Assembly: GCF_014297575.1 (NCBI RefSeq)
Contig: NZ_CP060412.1
Coordinates: 744,001-808,000, forward strand
Source of the DNA: Dyella telluris
GTDB taxonomy: Bacteria > Pseudomonadota > Gammaproteobacteria > Xanthomonadales > Rhodanobacteraceae
DNA: 64,000 nt
Direction: 5' to 3'
In this document: piece by piece, positions 17,685 to 25,459 of the stretch
Layout of the letters: every line of letters starts with the position of its first letter
Numbering within the stretch: position 1 is the first letter of the stretch
Notes under the pieces: model-generated
What the model was told of the DNA's origin: nothing
Databases searched by the model: none
What the model saw: the letters and a program-made list of their open reading frames with translations, nothing else
Program-made: the position numbers and the translations under genes

Positions 17685-20039
17685 ATGGACGCAGGAAGTC
17701 GGCTGATACACAGCCAGGATATCGCTGCCAAGGTTGCACGCCTCTGGCAAAGGCGCACCCAGCACGCGCTGGAACATTACGGTGATCAAGTGGGCCAGGC
17801 ACTGGAGGCACACTGGCGCGACGATGCCCTGCTGAAGGCGTGGGCCGCGCTCGCCAACCCGCTCGAAGGCTGGCGTTATGCGGTGGATGCCGCACAGCGA
17901 TCCGTCCTTTATTGGGACACCTTGCGTGAGCGTGGCACGGACTTCGTGGAATCGGCGGTGCATGGGCTCAAGCCCGTGCTGCACTTCGATCATGAAACGG
18001 TGCTGGACGCGCGCCATTTCGAGCGCCCGGTCAATTACGCACTGTTGCGCATCCTGCCGCCGGACGGCGTGCTTATCGACGAACGCAAGCGCCCTTACGT
18101 GATGATCGATCCGCGCGCCGGCCACGGGCCGGGTATCGGCGGCTTCAAGGACGACTCACAGGTTGGCGTTGCCCTGCGCGCGGGGCATCCGGTGTACTTC
18201 GTCGTGTTCTACCGCGACCCGGAACCCGGCCAGACCCTGCTGGATGTCTGCGCCGCCGAGCAACGCTTCCTTGCCAAGGTGCGCGACTTGCACCCGGACA
18301 GCCCCAAACCCGCGCTGATCGGCAATTGCCAGGGTGGCTGGGCGGCCATGATGCTGGCCAGTTCGGATCCGGACACGACCGGGCCTATCGTCATCAATGG
18401 CGCGCCGATGTCTTACTGGAGTGGCGCGTGGAGCGATGGCGCCGGTGACAATCCCATGCGCTACGCCGGCGGCCTGCTCGGCGGCACGTGGCTGGCCTCG
18501 TATACCGCCGACCTGGGCAACGGCAAGTTCGACGGCGCCTGGCTGGTGCAGAACTTCGAGAACCTCAATCTCGCCAACACGTTCTGGGACAAGTACTACA
18601 ACCTGTACGCACACATCGACACGGAGCCGGCACGCTTCCTCGAATTCGAGAAATGGTGGGGTGGCTTCTACCTGATGAACCGCGAAGAGATCGAATGGAT
18701 CACGGGCAACCTCTTCGTGGGCAACAAGCTCTGGTCCGGCGAGGTCAGCAACGGCCATGGCAAGTCGTTCGACCTGCGCGACATACGCTCGCCGATCGTC
18801 CTGTTCGCCTCGATGGGCGACAACATCACGCCGCCGCAGCAGGCCTTCAACTGGGTGGCGGACCTGTACAAGAGCACGGACGAGATCAAGGCGCGCGGCC
18901 AGGTCATCGTCGGCCTGATGCATGAAAGCGTCGGTCACCTCGGCATTTTCGTGTCCGGCAAGGTAGCCAGAAAGGAACACGCGCAGATCGTTTCCGTGCT
19001 GGAGGCCATCGAGAGCTTTCCGCCGGGCCTGTATGGCATGAACATCACGGCAACGGAAACGGGCGGGCCGGGAGCGGCCTATGAAGTCTCCTTCCAGGAG
19101 CTTCGCCTGGAAGACATCGCGGCGCGTCTGAACAAGTTCGGGCGCGCGGATGAAAAGCCCTTCGGTGCCGTGGCCGAGGTTTCCGAGTTCAACCAGCTCG
19201 CCTACCAGCTGTTCGCCCAGCCCTTCGTGGAATCCTTGTCGAGCGAAGCGAGCGCCGGAGTCATGCGTGCGCTGCATCCGCTGCGGATGCAGCGATGGGC
19301 CTGGTCAAACCTCAATCCGTGGATGTCGTGGCTGCCCTCCGCGACCAAAGCCATCAAGGCCGACCGCAGGCCGGCTGGCGACGCCAACCCCTGGCGCGCG
19401 TTTGAGAAATCCGGCGCGGCCGTGCTGAGTGCCTCGCTTGACTGCTGCACGGCACTGCGTGATGCCGCCACCGAGGCCTTGTTCTTCGGGGTCTATGCAA
19501 ACCTGTTCTCCATGCACCTGGCCGATCGACACAGCGCGCGCGAGGAAACCGCGCACGCACCCGTGGACCCACGCGAGCTGCCTTACGTGAAGCACGCGCT
19601 GGCCGCGATCGGCGATGGTGGATACATCGAAGCGGTGGCGCGCGTGGCCCATCTGCTAGAACGCAAGGGTGAACCGCTGCTGCTGAGTCGACTCTCCATG
19701 CGCGACCAGCTGAGCAAGGACTACGCACAGTTCCTGCCACCGCTGGCGCCGGACGAATGGCGCAGGATCCGCGGCGAGCAGGAAATCATCGTGCATTACG
19801 AGCCCGAGCAGGCCGTGGCGACGTTGCCACTGCTGCTGGCCGAACCCGCCGACCGGGTCAGGCTGCTGGGCCTGATCGATGCCTTGCTGGCCGATGAGCG
19901 TGTGAAGAATGACAACCACACGATCGATCAGGTATCGGCCATGGTGAGCATACGCAACGTGCTGGGGGAGCCATCCCGGTTGCCGCCATCCGCCAGCGTG
20001 GCCAAGCCGTCACGCGCCAGAAAGCCGAGTGCCCGATAA
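17685..20039 (+). CDS. DUF3141 alpha/beta-hydrolase, related to polyhydroxyalkanoate synthases
   Basis: 784 residues. The central part has the PhaC-like alpha/beta-hydrolase layout: LIGNCQGGWAAMML carries a Cys nucleophile elbow (Cys215 in G-N-C-Q-G-G), as in PHA synthases, where most hydrolases have Ser. Downstream, RSPIVLFASMGDNITPPQQAF supplies the candidate Asp, and MHESVGHLGIFVSG the candidate His. The C-terminal 300 residues are the DUF3141-specific region. The family often sits beside FabI-like reductases and acetate/phosphate acyltransferase genes; here fabI follows after 87 bases. The substrate is unknown; an acyl-thioester role is inference. ATG 17685 is chosen because GGGGGA precedes it; ATG 17670 lacks a site. 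Confidence 0.85.
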   Translation: MDAGSRLIHSQDIAAKVARLWQRRTQHALEHYGDQVGQALEAHWRDDALLKAWAALANPLEGWRYAVDAAQRSVLYWDTLRERGTDFVESAVHGLKPVLHFDHETVLDARHFERPVNYALLRILPPDGVLIDERKRPYVMIDPRAGHGPGIGGFKDDSQVGVALRAGHPVYFVVFYRDPEPGQTLLDVCAAEQRFLAKVRDLHPDSPKPALIGNCQGGWAAMMLASSDPDTTGPIVINGAPMSYWSGAWSDGAGDNPMRYAGGLLGGTWLASYTADLGNGKFDGAWLVQNFENLNLANTFWDKYYNLYAHIDTEPARFLEFEKWWGGFYLMNREEIEWITGNLFVGNKLWSGEVSNGHGKSFDLRDIRSPIVLFASMGDNITPPQQAFNWVADLYKSTDEIKARGQVIVGLMHESVGHLGIFVSGKVARKEHAQIVSVLEAIESFPPGLYGMNITATETGGPGAAYEVSFQELRLEDIAARLNKFGRADEKPFGAVAEVSEFNQLAYQLFAQPFVESLSSEASAGVMRALHPLRMQRWAWSNLNPWMSWLPSATKAIKADRRPAGDANPWRAFEKSGAAVLSASLDCCTALRDAATEALFFGVYANLFSMHLADRHSAREETAHAPVDPRELPYVKHALAAIGDGGYIEAVARVAHLLERKGEPLLLSRLSMRDQLSKDYAQFLPPLAPDEWRRIRGEQEIIVHYEPEQAVATLPLLLAEPADRVRLLGLIDALLADERVKNDNHTIDQVSAMVSIRNVLGEPSRLPPSASVAKPSRARKPSAR

Positions 20040-20126
20040 GCCTGGCGGTGATCCAGGAGTGCGTTCGCTGTCGCAGCCCAGACGAACGCGCTACGCCAGT
20101 TGCAGGCAGCCCCATGGAGGCAGGTG

Positions 20127-20909
20127 ATGTCCAATGAAACGTCGCAACCGATCCTCAAGGGCTCCCGGGCGCTGGTTACCGGCATCGCCAACGATCAATC
20201 GATTGCCTATGGTTGCGCCAAGGCTTTCCACGAGCTCGGCGCGGAGCTGGCCATTACCTACTTGAACGACAAGGCGCGCCCGCATGTCGAGCCGCTCGCC
20301 ACCGCGCTGCAGGCACCCTTGTTCTTGCCGCTGGACGTGGCGCAACCCGGCGCGCTGGAAGCCGTGTTCGAGCGCATCGCTTCGGAGTGGGGAAAGCTGG
20401 ACATTCTGGTGCACTCCATCGCATGGGCACCCAAGGCCGATCTGGAAGGTGGCCTGCTGCAATGCTCCAGCGACGGCTTCGGCGCGGCCATGGACATCTC
20501 CTGCCATTCCTTCGTGCGCATGGCCCGCCTGGCGGCGCCACTAATGAAGGACGGTGGCACCCTGATCACCATGAGCTACTACGGCGCCAACAAAGTGGTG
20601 CCCAACTACAGCGTGATGGGACCGGTGAAAGCAGCCTTGGAATCCTGCGCCCGATACCTCGCCCATGAACTGGGCCCGCAAGGCATCCGCGTGCACGCCG
20701 TATCGCCCGGGCCACTCAAGACCCGCGCTGCCAGTGGCCTGAAGGATTTCGACCTGCTGCTGAGCGAGGCATCGCAGCGCGCCCCGCTAGGCGAGCTGGT
20801 GGACATCATGGACGTCGGCTACACCTGCGCCTTCCTGGCGACGCGATACGCTCGACGCGTCTCCGGCGAGACGCTCTACATCGACGGCGGCGTCAACATC
20901 ATGGCGTGA
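20127..20909 (+). CDS. Enoyl-[acyl-carrier-protein] reductase, FabI type
   Basis: 260-residue short-chain dehydrogenase of the FabI class, which reduces the trans-2 double bond of enoyl-ACP with NAD(P)H in fatty acid elongation. Seen: the FabI-type nucleotide motif TGIANDQSIAYG, LVHSIAWAPK, SYYGANKVVPNYSVMGPVKAALE with the FabI Tyr-(X)6-Lys spacing, and IDGGVNIMA at the end. The ribosome site GGAGG supports ATG 20127. It follows the DUF3141 gene on the same strand and may be co-transcribed. The setting beside a PHA-synthase-like gene, not in a fatty acid operon, suggests a second, specialised FabI. Confidence 0.9.
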   Translation: MSNETSQPILKGSRALVTGIANDQSIAYGCAKAFHELGAELAITYLNDKARPHVEPLATALQAPLFLPLDVAQPGALEAVFERIASEWGKLDILVHSIAWAPKADLEGGLLQCSSDGFGAAMDISCHSFVRMARLAAPLMKDGGTLITMSYYGANKVVPNYSVMGPVKAALESCARYLAHELGPQGIRVHAVSPGPLKTRAASGLKDFDLLLSEASQRAPLGELVDIMDVGYTCAFLATRYARRVSGETLYIDGGVNIMA

Positions 20910-20993
20910 TGTGAGGCTTGGGGAACACCGGCAGGTTTTCTGCAAAACCGGGTTCAGGGTCAGAAAAGTGCATTCTGAGGGAAGGTCTGGAAT

Positions 20994-21017
20994 GTCTGCT
21001 TTGGGTCGGAAGCGGAC
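20994..21017. repeat. Palindrome GTCYGCTTTGGGTCGRAAGCGGAC
   Basis: One member of a dispersed 24-base palindrome family (stem GTCCGCTT / AAGCGGAC, loop TGGGTCGA-like). This copy lies 85 bases after the FabI stop. Confidence 0.75.
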
Positions 21018-21156
21018 GTAGGAGGCTCAGACGACTCCGCCCCCGATCGACCAGTCCTCTCCGTAGTTCTACGCTCCTTCGCCTCGCAATTGTTCTGAGG
21101 ACGAAAGCCTCCGAATATGATGGCATGGTGGCCTTCGCATCGCCTGGGGAAAAGAC

Positions 21157-22596
21157 ATGAGGTCTCTCTGGAAGGCAAGCGCGGCGGTGCCGCTCGTTAT
21201 TGGCTTGTGCCAACCCCTTGCTGCACAGGAATACACCTTCAAAGGAGGCTTTCCGGACGCGGCAACGGTCCAGAAAGCGTACGACGATGCCGACCTCGCG
21301 CGGGCCATCGAGGCATACAAGTTTTTCTATCCCACCGTGTCCATCTTGGGCACGTGGACGGGGAACATCAATGCAGGCACGCGCCCCAACGAAGTGCTTT
21401 TGCTGCTGCACGGGCGGCCCGAGCAAGTCGTATTTACGCCCAACTCGGATACGCCCTACGCCGGCGGCCCCGTGGATGTATCCCACGGCCCCATGGTGAT
21501 TGAGATGCCCCCGGGCCCACTGATGGGCGTAGTGAACGACCTCAATCAGCGGTATGTCATGGACATGGGCATCCCAGGGCCCGACCAAGGCAAAGGCGGC
21601 AAGCACCTCATCTTGCCACCAGGGTACAAAGGTGAAGTACCCACCGGGTACCACGCGGTAGAAGCCACGACCAACCGCGTGCTCTTGCTGTTGCGCGTCA
21701 TCCCGCCCAACGGCGACGAGAAGGCGGGAGTCGCACTCCTCAAAACCGTAAAGATTCACCCCCTGAATCCGCCTGCCGGATGGAAGGGCGTAGCGTGGAT
21801 AGATCAGGGTTCCAAGCCGGGTGACTTTTCTCCGGTGCGCTGGGAACGGACCCTCGACTACTGGAAGCAACTGAAGAACGTCATCGACAACGACCCGCCT
21901 TATGAGGCTTATCGCACTGAGTACGGTCGCCTGGCGACCCTGGGCATCATCAGGGGGCAGCCGTTTGAACCCGATGCCCGGATGACACGCATCCTCGAAC
22001 GGGCGGCAGTGCTCGCCAACGATCAAATGCGCGTACTTTCGTTCGCAGACCGCAGCCCCAACCGCCTGGCGTGGGCCGACCGCCATTGGGAGTGGGCAAC
22101 GCTTCGCCCGGAAAATGGCACCTTCGACCTGCCTTCCTACAAAGACTTGGACGCGCGCTCGAAATGGTTTTATCAGGCGCAAATCGAGTCGCCCGCCATG
22201 TTCCGACGCGACGCATCCGCAGGCTCGCTTTACTGGCTAGGAACGCGTGACGCTGCTGGCACTTATCTGGATGGAGGCAAGACATACAAGTTGACGGTAC
22301 CGCTTCCGGTGCCGGCGCGGCTGTTCTGGTCTATTACCGTCTACGATCCCGACACACGCAGTGAGATCAAGACCGCGCAGGACAAGGCAGCGTTGCGCTC
22401 GATGTACGAACTCAAAGGACGGTCGGGCTCCACGGTGGACCTTTACTTCGGCCCCAAAGCACCAGCGGGCCATGAGAAGGAGTGGATACAAACGCTGCCT
22501 ACCAAGGGTTGGTTCTCCTACTTCCGCATTTACGGACCACAGGCCTCCGCTTTTGATGGCAGTTGGAAGCCGGGTGATTTTGAAGAGGTGAAGTAA
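21157..22596 (+). CDS. DUF1254/DUF1214 secreted protein
   Basis: 479 residues with a signal peptide (MRSLWKASAAVPLVIGLCQPLAAQ). The N-terminal half is a DUF1254 domain (AYKFFYPTVSILG, VFTPNSDTPYAGGPVDVSHGPMVIEMPPG, QRYVMDMGIPGPDQGKGGKHLILPPGY), and the C-terminal part is DUF1214 (PARLFWSITVYDPDTRSEI ... KGWFSYFRIYGP). Two-domain proteins of this kind are common in environmental proteobacteria and have no settled biochemical role. ATG 21157 follows GGGGAAA. It stands alone; the next gene is on the other strand. Confidence 0.88.
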   Translation: MRSLWKASAAVPLVIGLCQPLAAQEYTFKGGFPDAATVQKAYDDADLARAIEAYKFFYPTVSILGTWTGNINAGTRPNEVLLLLHGRPEQVVFTPNSDTPYAGGPVDVSHGPMVIEMPPGPLMGVVNDLNQRYVMDMGIPGPDQGKGGKHLILPPGYKGEVPTGYHAVEATTNRVLLLLRVIPPNGDEKAGVALLKTVKIHPLNPPAGWKGVAWIDQGSKPGDFSPVRWERTLDYWKQLKNVIDNDPPYEAYRTEYGRLATLGIIRGQPFEPDARMTRILERAAVLANDQMRVLSFADRSPNRLAWADRHWEWATLRPENGTFDLPSYKDLDARSKWFYQAQIESPAMFRRDASAGSLYWLGTRDAAGTYLDGGKTYKLTVPLPVPARLFWSITVYDPDTRSEIKTAQDKAALRSMYELKGRSGSTVDLYFGPKAPAGHEKEWIQTLPTKGWFSYFRIYGPQASAFDGSWKPGDFEEVK

Positions 22597-22706
22597 CCAC
22601 GGTGTAGCGGAAAGCCACCATGAATGAAGATGAGCTTTCGAATGGCTTGTGGCCTGCTGCCATGGGTGCATTCAGCCAACGGGCTAGCCACAAATCTAGG
22701 GCCAAT

Positions 22707-22736
22707 GAGGTTCGCTTTGGGTCGAAAGCGGACCTC
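22707..22736. repeat. Palindrome copy, extended stem, 3' of the 22746 gene
   Basis: GAGGTTCGCTTT-GGGTCG-AAAGCGGACCTC. The stem is longer than in other copies (outer GAGGT/ACCTC pairs). It lies 9 bases beyond the stop of the minus-strand gene 22746-23087. Confidence 0.78.
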
Positions 22737-22745
22737 ACTTCGCGG

Positions 22746-23087
22746 CTAGAATGCCGCTCCTTCATGCTTTAGAAGCACCCCGGCGGCGGAGTAGTAAAGA
22801 ACCACATCGCCACCTTCGACAATCGACTCCGCACCCTGCTCGTTCTCATAGATTGGGTGCCCCGATACCTGCCACCCGTCACTGGTGCGCGAAGCGATGA
22901 ACACGCAGCGGGTTCTGAAGTATCCGCCAAAGACTGGCTCATGATCCCCGCAATAGCGCAACGTGGCCTCCCGGGCCAACTCGATAATGTCAGCCTCAGA
23001 CTTGGGCTTAACACTCTGCGCTATCGCCGAATGTGCGAAGACCATGGCTGCAAGAATCATGGCACCGCGCGCGCATATCCCATCCAC
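22746..23087 (-). CDS. Small secreted hypothetical protein
   Basis: 113 residues with a short signal peptide (ARGAMILAAMVFAHSAIAQ) and a mature part with two Cys (LRYCGDHEPV, FRTRCVFIASRT) and a beta-rich C-terminus (GWQVSGHPIYENEQG, GGDVVLYYSAAGVLLK). No family recognised. A GTG at 23087 is chosen because GGGAGA lies 8 bases before it and the resulting signal peptide has a basic N-region; ATG 23060 gives a very short leader. The two Cys may form a periplasmic disulphide. Confidence 0.68.
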   Translation of the reverse strand: MDGICARGAMILAAMVFAHSAIAQSVKPKSEADIIELAREATLRYCGDHEPVFGGYFRTRCVFIASRTSDGWQVSGHPIYENEQGAESIVEGGDVVLYYSAAGVLLKHEGAAF

Positions 23088-23097
23088 TCCTAACGTC

Positions 23098-23119
23098 TCC
23101 CATGGGTCGAAAGCGGACA
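23098..23119. repeat. Palindrome copy (partial), 3' of the 23152 gene
   Basis: CCATGGGTCGAAAGCGGACA; the left arm is eroded. It lies 32 bases beyond the stop of the minus-strand gene 23152-23463 and just upstream of the 22746-23087 gene start. Confidence 0.6.
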
Positions 23120-23151
23120 TTCCCAGTTGACTCGAAAGCCTTGAAAAGCAT

Positions 23152-23463
23152 CTAGCCAATGCGGCTTCGCACGTACAGATGAAGGCATGCCCAGGTGGCA
23201 ACGGTAACCAGCCACACTGCGAACAAGCGCCATCCTTTGCCCGTCAATAGAAGGCGCGAAGCTCTTACGAGCACAACAACATTGAGCAAAGTGCACGCAA
23301 TAAGGACCGGAAGTGCCGTCAGGCCCAGAGTGATGAACGCGGGGCCGTCATCCGCGTCAAGACGCCCATCTGATCCCGCGGTAAGCACGCTCCAACAAGC
23401 AACTACGTACAGGACCAGCCCAATAGCGTTGCCGACGAGACTGTATTTCATCACATTGGACAT
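23152..23463 (-). CDS. Small membrane protein, 103 aa
   Basis: Three hydrophobic segments: SLVGNAIGLVLYVVACWSVL (about 8-27), FITLGLTALPVLIACTLLNVVVLV (about 43-66) and LFAVWLVTVATWACLHLYV (about 80-98). No family recognised. The ribosome site GGGAA is 7 bases before the ATG. It sits in a row of unrelated small minus-strand genes, each followed by a copy of the short palindrome. Confidence 0.7.
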   Translation of the reverse strand: MSNVMKYSLVGNAIGLVLYVVACWSVLTAGSDGRLDADDGPAFITLGLTALPVLIACTLLNVVVLVRASRLLLTGKGWRLFAVWLVTVATWACLHLYVRSRIG

Positions 23464-23495
23464 ATGTGTTCCCGTTAGTAGCCAGCACTATTCCT

Positions 23496-23518
23496 GTCCG
23501 CTTCGGGTCGAAAAAGGA
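23496..23518. repeat. Palindrome copy, 3' of the 23576 gene
   Basis: GTCCGCTTCGGGTCGAAAAAGGA, with an eroded right arm, 57 bases beyond the stop of the minus-strand gene 23576-23941. Confidence 0.6.
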
Positions 23519-23575
23519 TGCTCTGGTTCGTCCTGCTTCCCAACCCTCTCCCAACCAGGAAAACCTAAGACGCAC

Positions 23576-23941
23576 TCAGTTCGTAAGGGTACCTGGGTAA
23601 CCATCTTGCGGAATGGGGGCCAAGAAGTCAGCCACGGGTTCAAGGATCAGTTCCGGCAAGCTCTCAGCGATGGCTGCTCGCATTTGGCCCCAGGCTTCCG
23701 GATCGACTGAAGGGCGGGACAGACCTTCTGCTTTTGCCGCCGCGGAAGGCCACTGCGTATAGCTATACCAAATATCGTCGGGCCCACGGTGCAGGCGAGA
23801 GCCCAGCGACCCACGTTCGTCCAAAAGCAACTTTGTGATCCTGGACCAGGCTTGGACGAAGGAATCTTCGGACCCCGGATGAAGACGCCAACGATAGATC
23901 GCACAAAAAGCCGTACCAACGTTATCCATAACTAAATCCAT
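23576..23941 (-). CDS. Antibiotic-biosynthesis-monooxygenase-like (ABM, ferredoxin-fold) protein
   Basis: 121 residues. The pattern FCAIYRWRLHPGSEDSFVQAWSRITKLLLDERGSLGSRLHRGPDDIWYSYTQWPS has the alpha/beta ferredoxin-like layout of the ABM/YgiN superfamily: a beta strand, a long helix, Gly-Ser-Leu, and a beta strand with an aromatic Tyr-Thr-Gln-Trp. Members are small dimeric monooxygenases or have unknown roles. Two ATGs (23941, 23929) are possible; neither has a strong ribosome site. The context (no pathway genes nearby) gives no substrate. Confidence 0.72.
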   Translation of the reverse strand: MDLVMDNVGTAFCAIYRWRLHPGSEDSFVQAWSRITKLLLDERGSLGSRLHRGPDDIWYSYTQWPSAAAKAEGLSRPSVDPEAWGQMRAAIAESLPELILEPVADFLAPIPQDGYPGTLTN

Positions 23942-24034
23942 TTGAAGTGGAAATGCGATTGTTCGAGAGGAAAAACTGAGGTCAAGGTCGACTTGCCAAA
24001 CTAAAGCGGCAACAGAAAAGTGTGCACTGACCCC

Positions 24035-24110
24035 GGGGGTTAGCCGGATATGACGGATGCCACGCTTGCCCGGGCACGGCGAACCCGGATTCCCTCAACG
24101 CAATCCAACG
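24035..24110. repeat. Decayed REP-like unit
   Basis: The stretch gttagccggatatgacggat, then cttgcccgggcacggcgaac and ccggattccctcaacgcaat, is a worn copy of the unit found in the arrays at 15972-16247 and 61724-62269. It lies immediately 3' of the DUF3037 gene. Confidence 0.5.
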
Positions 24111-24112
24111 AT

Positions 24113-24508
24113 CTAGGCTTTCCCGACGCGTACCATTCGCTGCAGCAGATGCTCCATGATCCCCGGCAGGTCGGTGCAACGCCCCGTGTGCACAGGCGAG
24201 GTCTGGATGATGGCGCTGCGTTTGGCAGTCAGCCAATGGAAACGTGCGCGCAACGGCAATTGCCCGATCGGCCCGCTGTCAGGGCCGCCGCGGCAGATGA
24301 TCGGAAAGCTCTGCAGGTGGCGCCGCACGGTGGCCAGATCGATGGCGGGATCGAGCGCGCGCAATCGCGCCTCGTCGAGTTCAATGCGTGCTTCCAGGTA
24401 GTGTGTCGCCGCGCAGGACAGCAGAATGCCCACGTTGACGAATTCCTCGCGCTCCACCCGCGGCACGACGCGGATCACCGCATAGTCGTAGCTGTCATGC
24501 GCGCGCAT
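24113..24508 (-). CDS. DUF3037 domain protein
   Basis: 131 residues: MRAHDSYDYAVIRVVPRVEREEFVNVGILLSC, then LEARIELDEARLRALDPAIDLATVRRHLQSF, then a C-terminal RARFHWLTAKRSAIIQTSPVHTG. This is the DUF3037 family, which is commonly encoded next to a HipA-like kinase, as here; the two ORFs overlap by 14 bases. The start at 24508 lies inside the kinase gene, so translation is coupled. The function is unknown; a partner or substrate role for the kinase is inference from the conserved pairing. Confidence 0.82.
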   Translation of the reverse strand: MRAHDSYDYAVIRVVPRVEREEFVNVGILLSCAATHYLEARIELDEARLRALDPAIDLATVRRHLQSFPIICRGGPDSGPIGQLPLRARFHWLTAKRSAIIQTSPVHTGRCTDLPGIMEHLLQRMVRVGKA

Positions 24509-25268
24509 CGATGGCTCCCTGTACGAACGCCCGCGGCGCCTTGAGGCGGCGGACGAGGTAATCCTTATACGCCGCGCGCTGGGTCGCCGCATCGGCAAAT
24601 GCGTCGGGACCTTGCAGCCAGATGTCGGGCACGGCCCCGACAATGTCTTCGATCACGGCCGGCGCCAGGCGTTCGGCCATCACCGCATCGATCTCGGCGA
24701 GACGATCGGCCGACGACAGCAATACGTGATCGCGGATGATCGGAAACGGTTTCGTCGGATCGACATCGTGACCGTTCCAGGCATGATGGAAATACAGCGC
24801 GGCGCCGTGGTCGATCAAGTACAACTTGTTGTGCCACATCATCAGATTGGGATTGCGTGCCGTGCGATCGACGTTGCTCACCAAGGCGTCGAACCAAACG
24901 ATCTGCGACGCCAATGTACAGTCCACTTTTTCGGCCACCGGATCGAAATTGATCGCGCCCGGAAGGTAGTCCAGCGCCAGATTGAGCCCGGCGCTGGCGC
25001 GGATGAGGTCCTGAATCTCCGGATCGGGTTCGGTGCGCGCAAGATCGGCATCGAGTTCGACGAACACGATTTCCGGCACGGGCAGCCCGCAGGCGCGGGC
25101 GAGGCTGCCGGCGATCCATTCGGCGACCAGGGCCTTCGCCCCCTGCCCCGCACCGCGGAACTTGAGCACATACAAGCCATCGTCATCGCCTTCGATGACA
25201 GCAGGCAACGAGCCGCCTTCTCGCAACGGCGTGACATAGCGGGCGGCATGGATCTGGCGTGGCGTCAT
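24495..25268 (-). CDS. HipA-like (short, single-domain) kinase family protein
   Basis: 257 residues, about half the length of classical HipA. Seen: YVTPLREGGSLPAVIEGDDDGLYVLKFRG (nucleotide-binding loop and Lys), KALVAEWIAGSLARACGLPVPEI, the catalytic-loop-like NVDRTARNPN and the metal-binding-like YLIDHGAALYF. These fit the HipA-like phosphotransferase fold. There is no HipB-type HTH partner; the neighbour is a DUF3037 gene. I infer a kinase with an unknown target, not a typical toxin-antitoxin pair. ATG 25268 matches usual starts of the family; the open frame runs 24 codons further. Confidence 0.82.
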   Translation of the reverse strand: MTPRQIHAARYVTPLREGGSLPAVIEGDDDGLYVLKFRGAGQGAKALVAEWIAGSLARACGLPVPEIVFVELDADLARTEPDPEIQDLIRASAGLNLALDYLPGAINFDPVAEKVDCTLASQIVWFDALVSNVDRTARNPNLMMWHNKLYLIDHGAALYFHHAWNGHDVDPTKPFPIIRDHVLLSSADRLAEIDAVMAERLAPAVIEDIVGAVPDIWLQGPDAFADAATQRAAYKDYLVRRLKAPRAFVQGAIDARA

Positions 25269-25459
25269 GGCGGAAGCATACCCGACGCCTGCCCGTTTTG
25301 AGTGACGCGGAGAGATGAAATCCAACTCCTTTCCAGGCACTCGTAGATGCTTTCCAGGATGTCAGTTTCGGACTGGGCGAAAAGGGCAAGAGCCCTCTTC
25401 CGGCAGCAAGGAGAGGACGGCCGGACAAGAACAGCACTCTGGTGCCTTATTTAGGTGCG

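Noticed and set aside
23088..23132. attC site of an integron
   Set aside because: TCCTAAC and GTTGACT only approximate the RYYYAAC and GTTRRRY boxes, the spacing is short and no other palindrome copy has such boxes.
23060..23201. Upstream extension of the 22746 gene to 23201
   Set aside because: The extra residues (MSAFDP...) are the translated palindrome repeat, not protein; the start is inside.
24035..24110. Possible third full REP array
   Set aside because: Only one worn copy is present and arms are incomplete.
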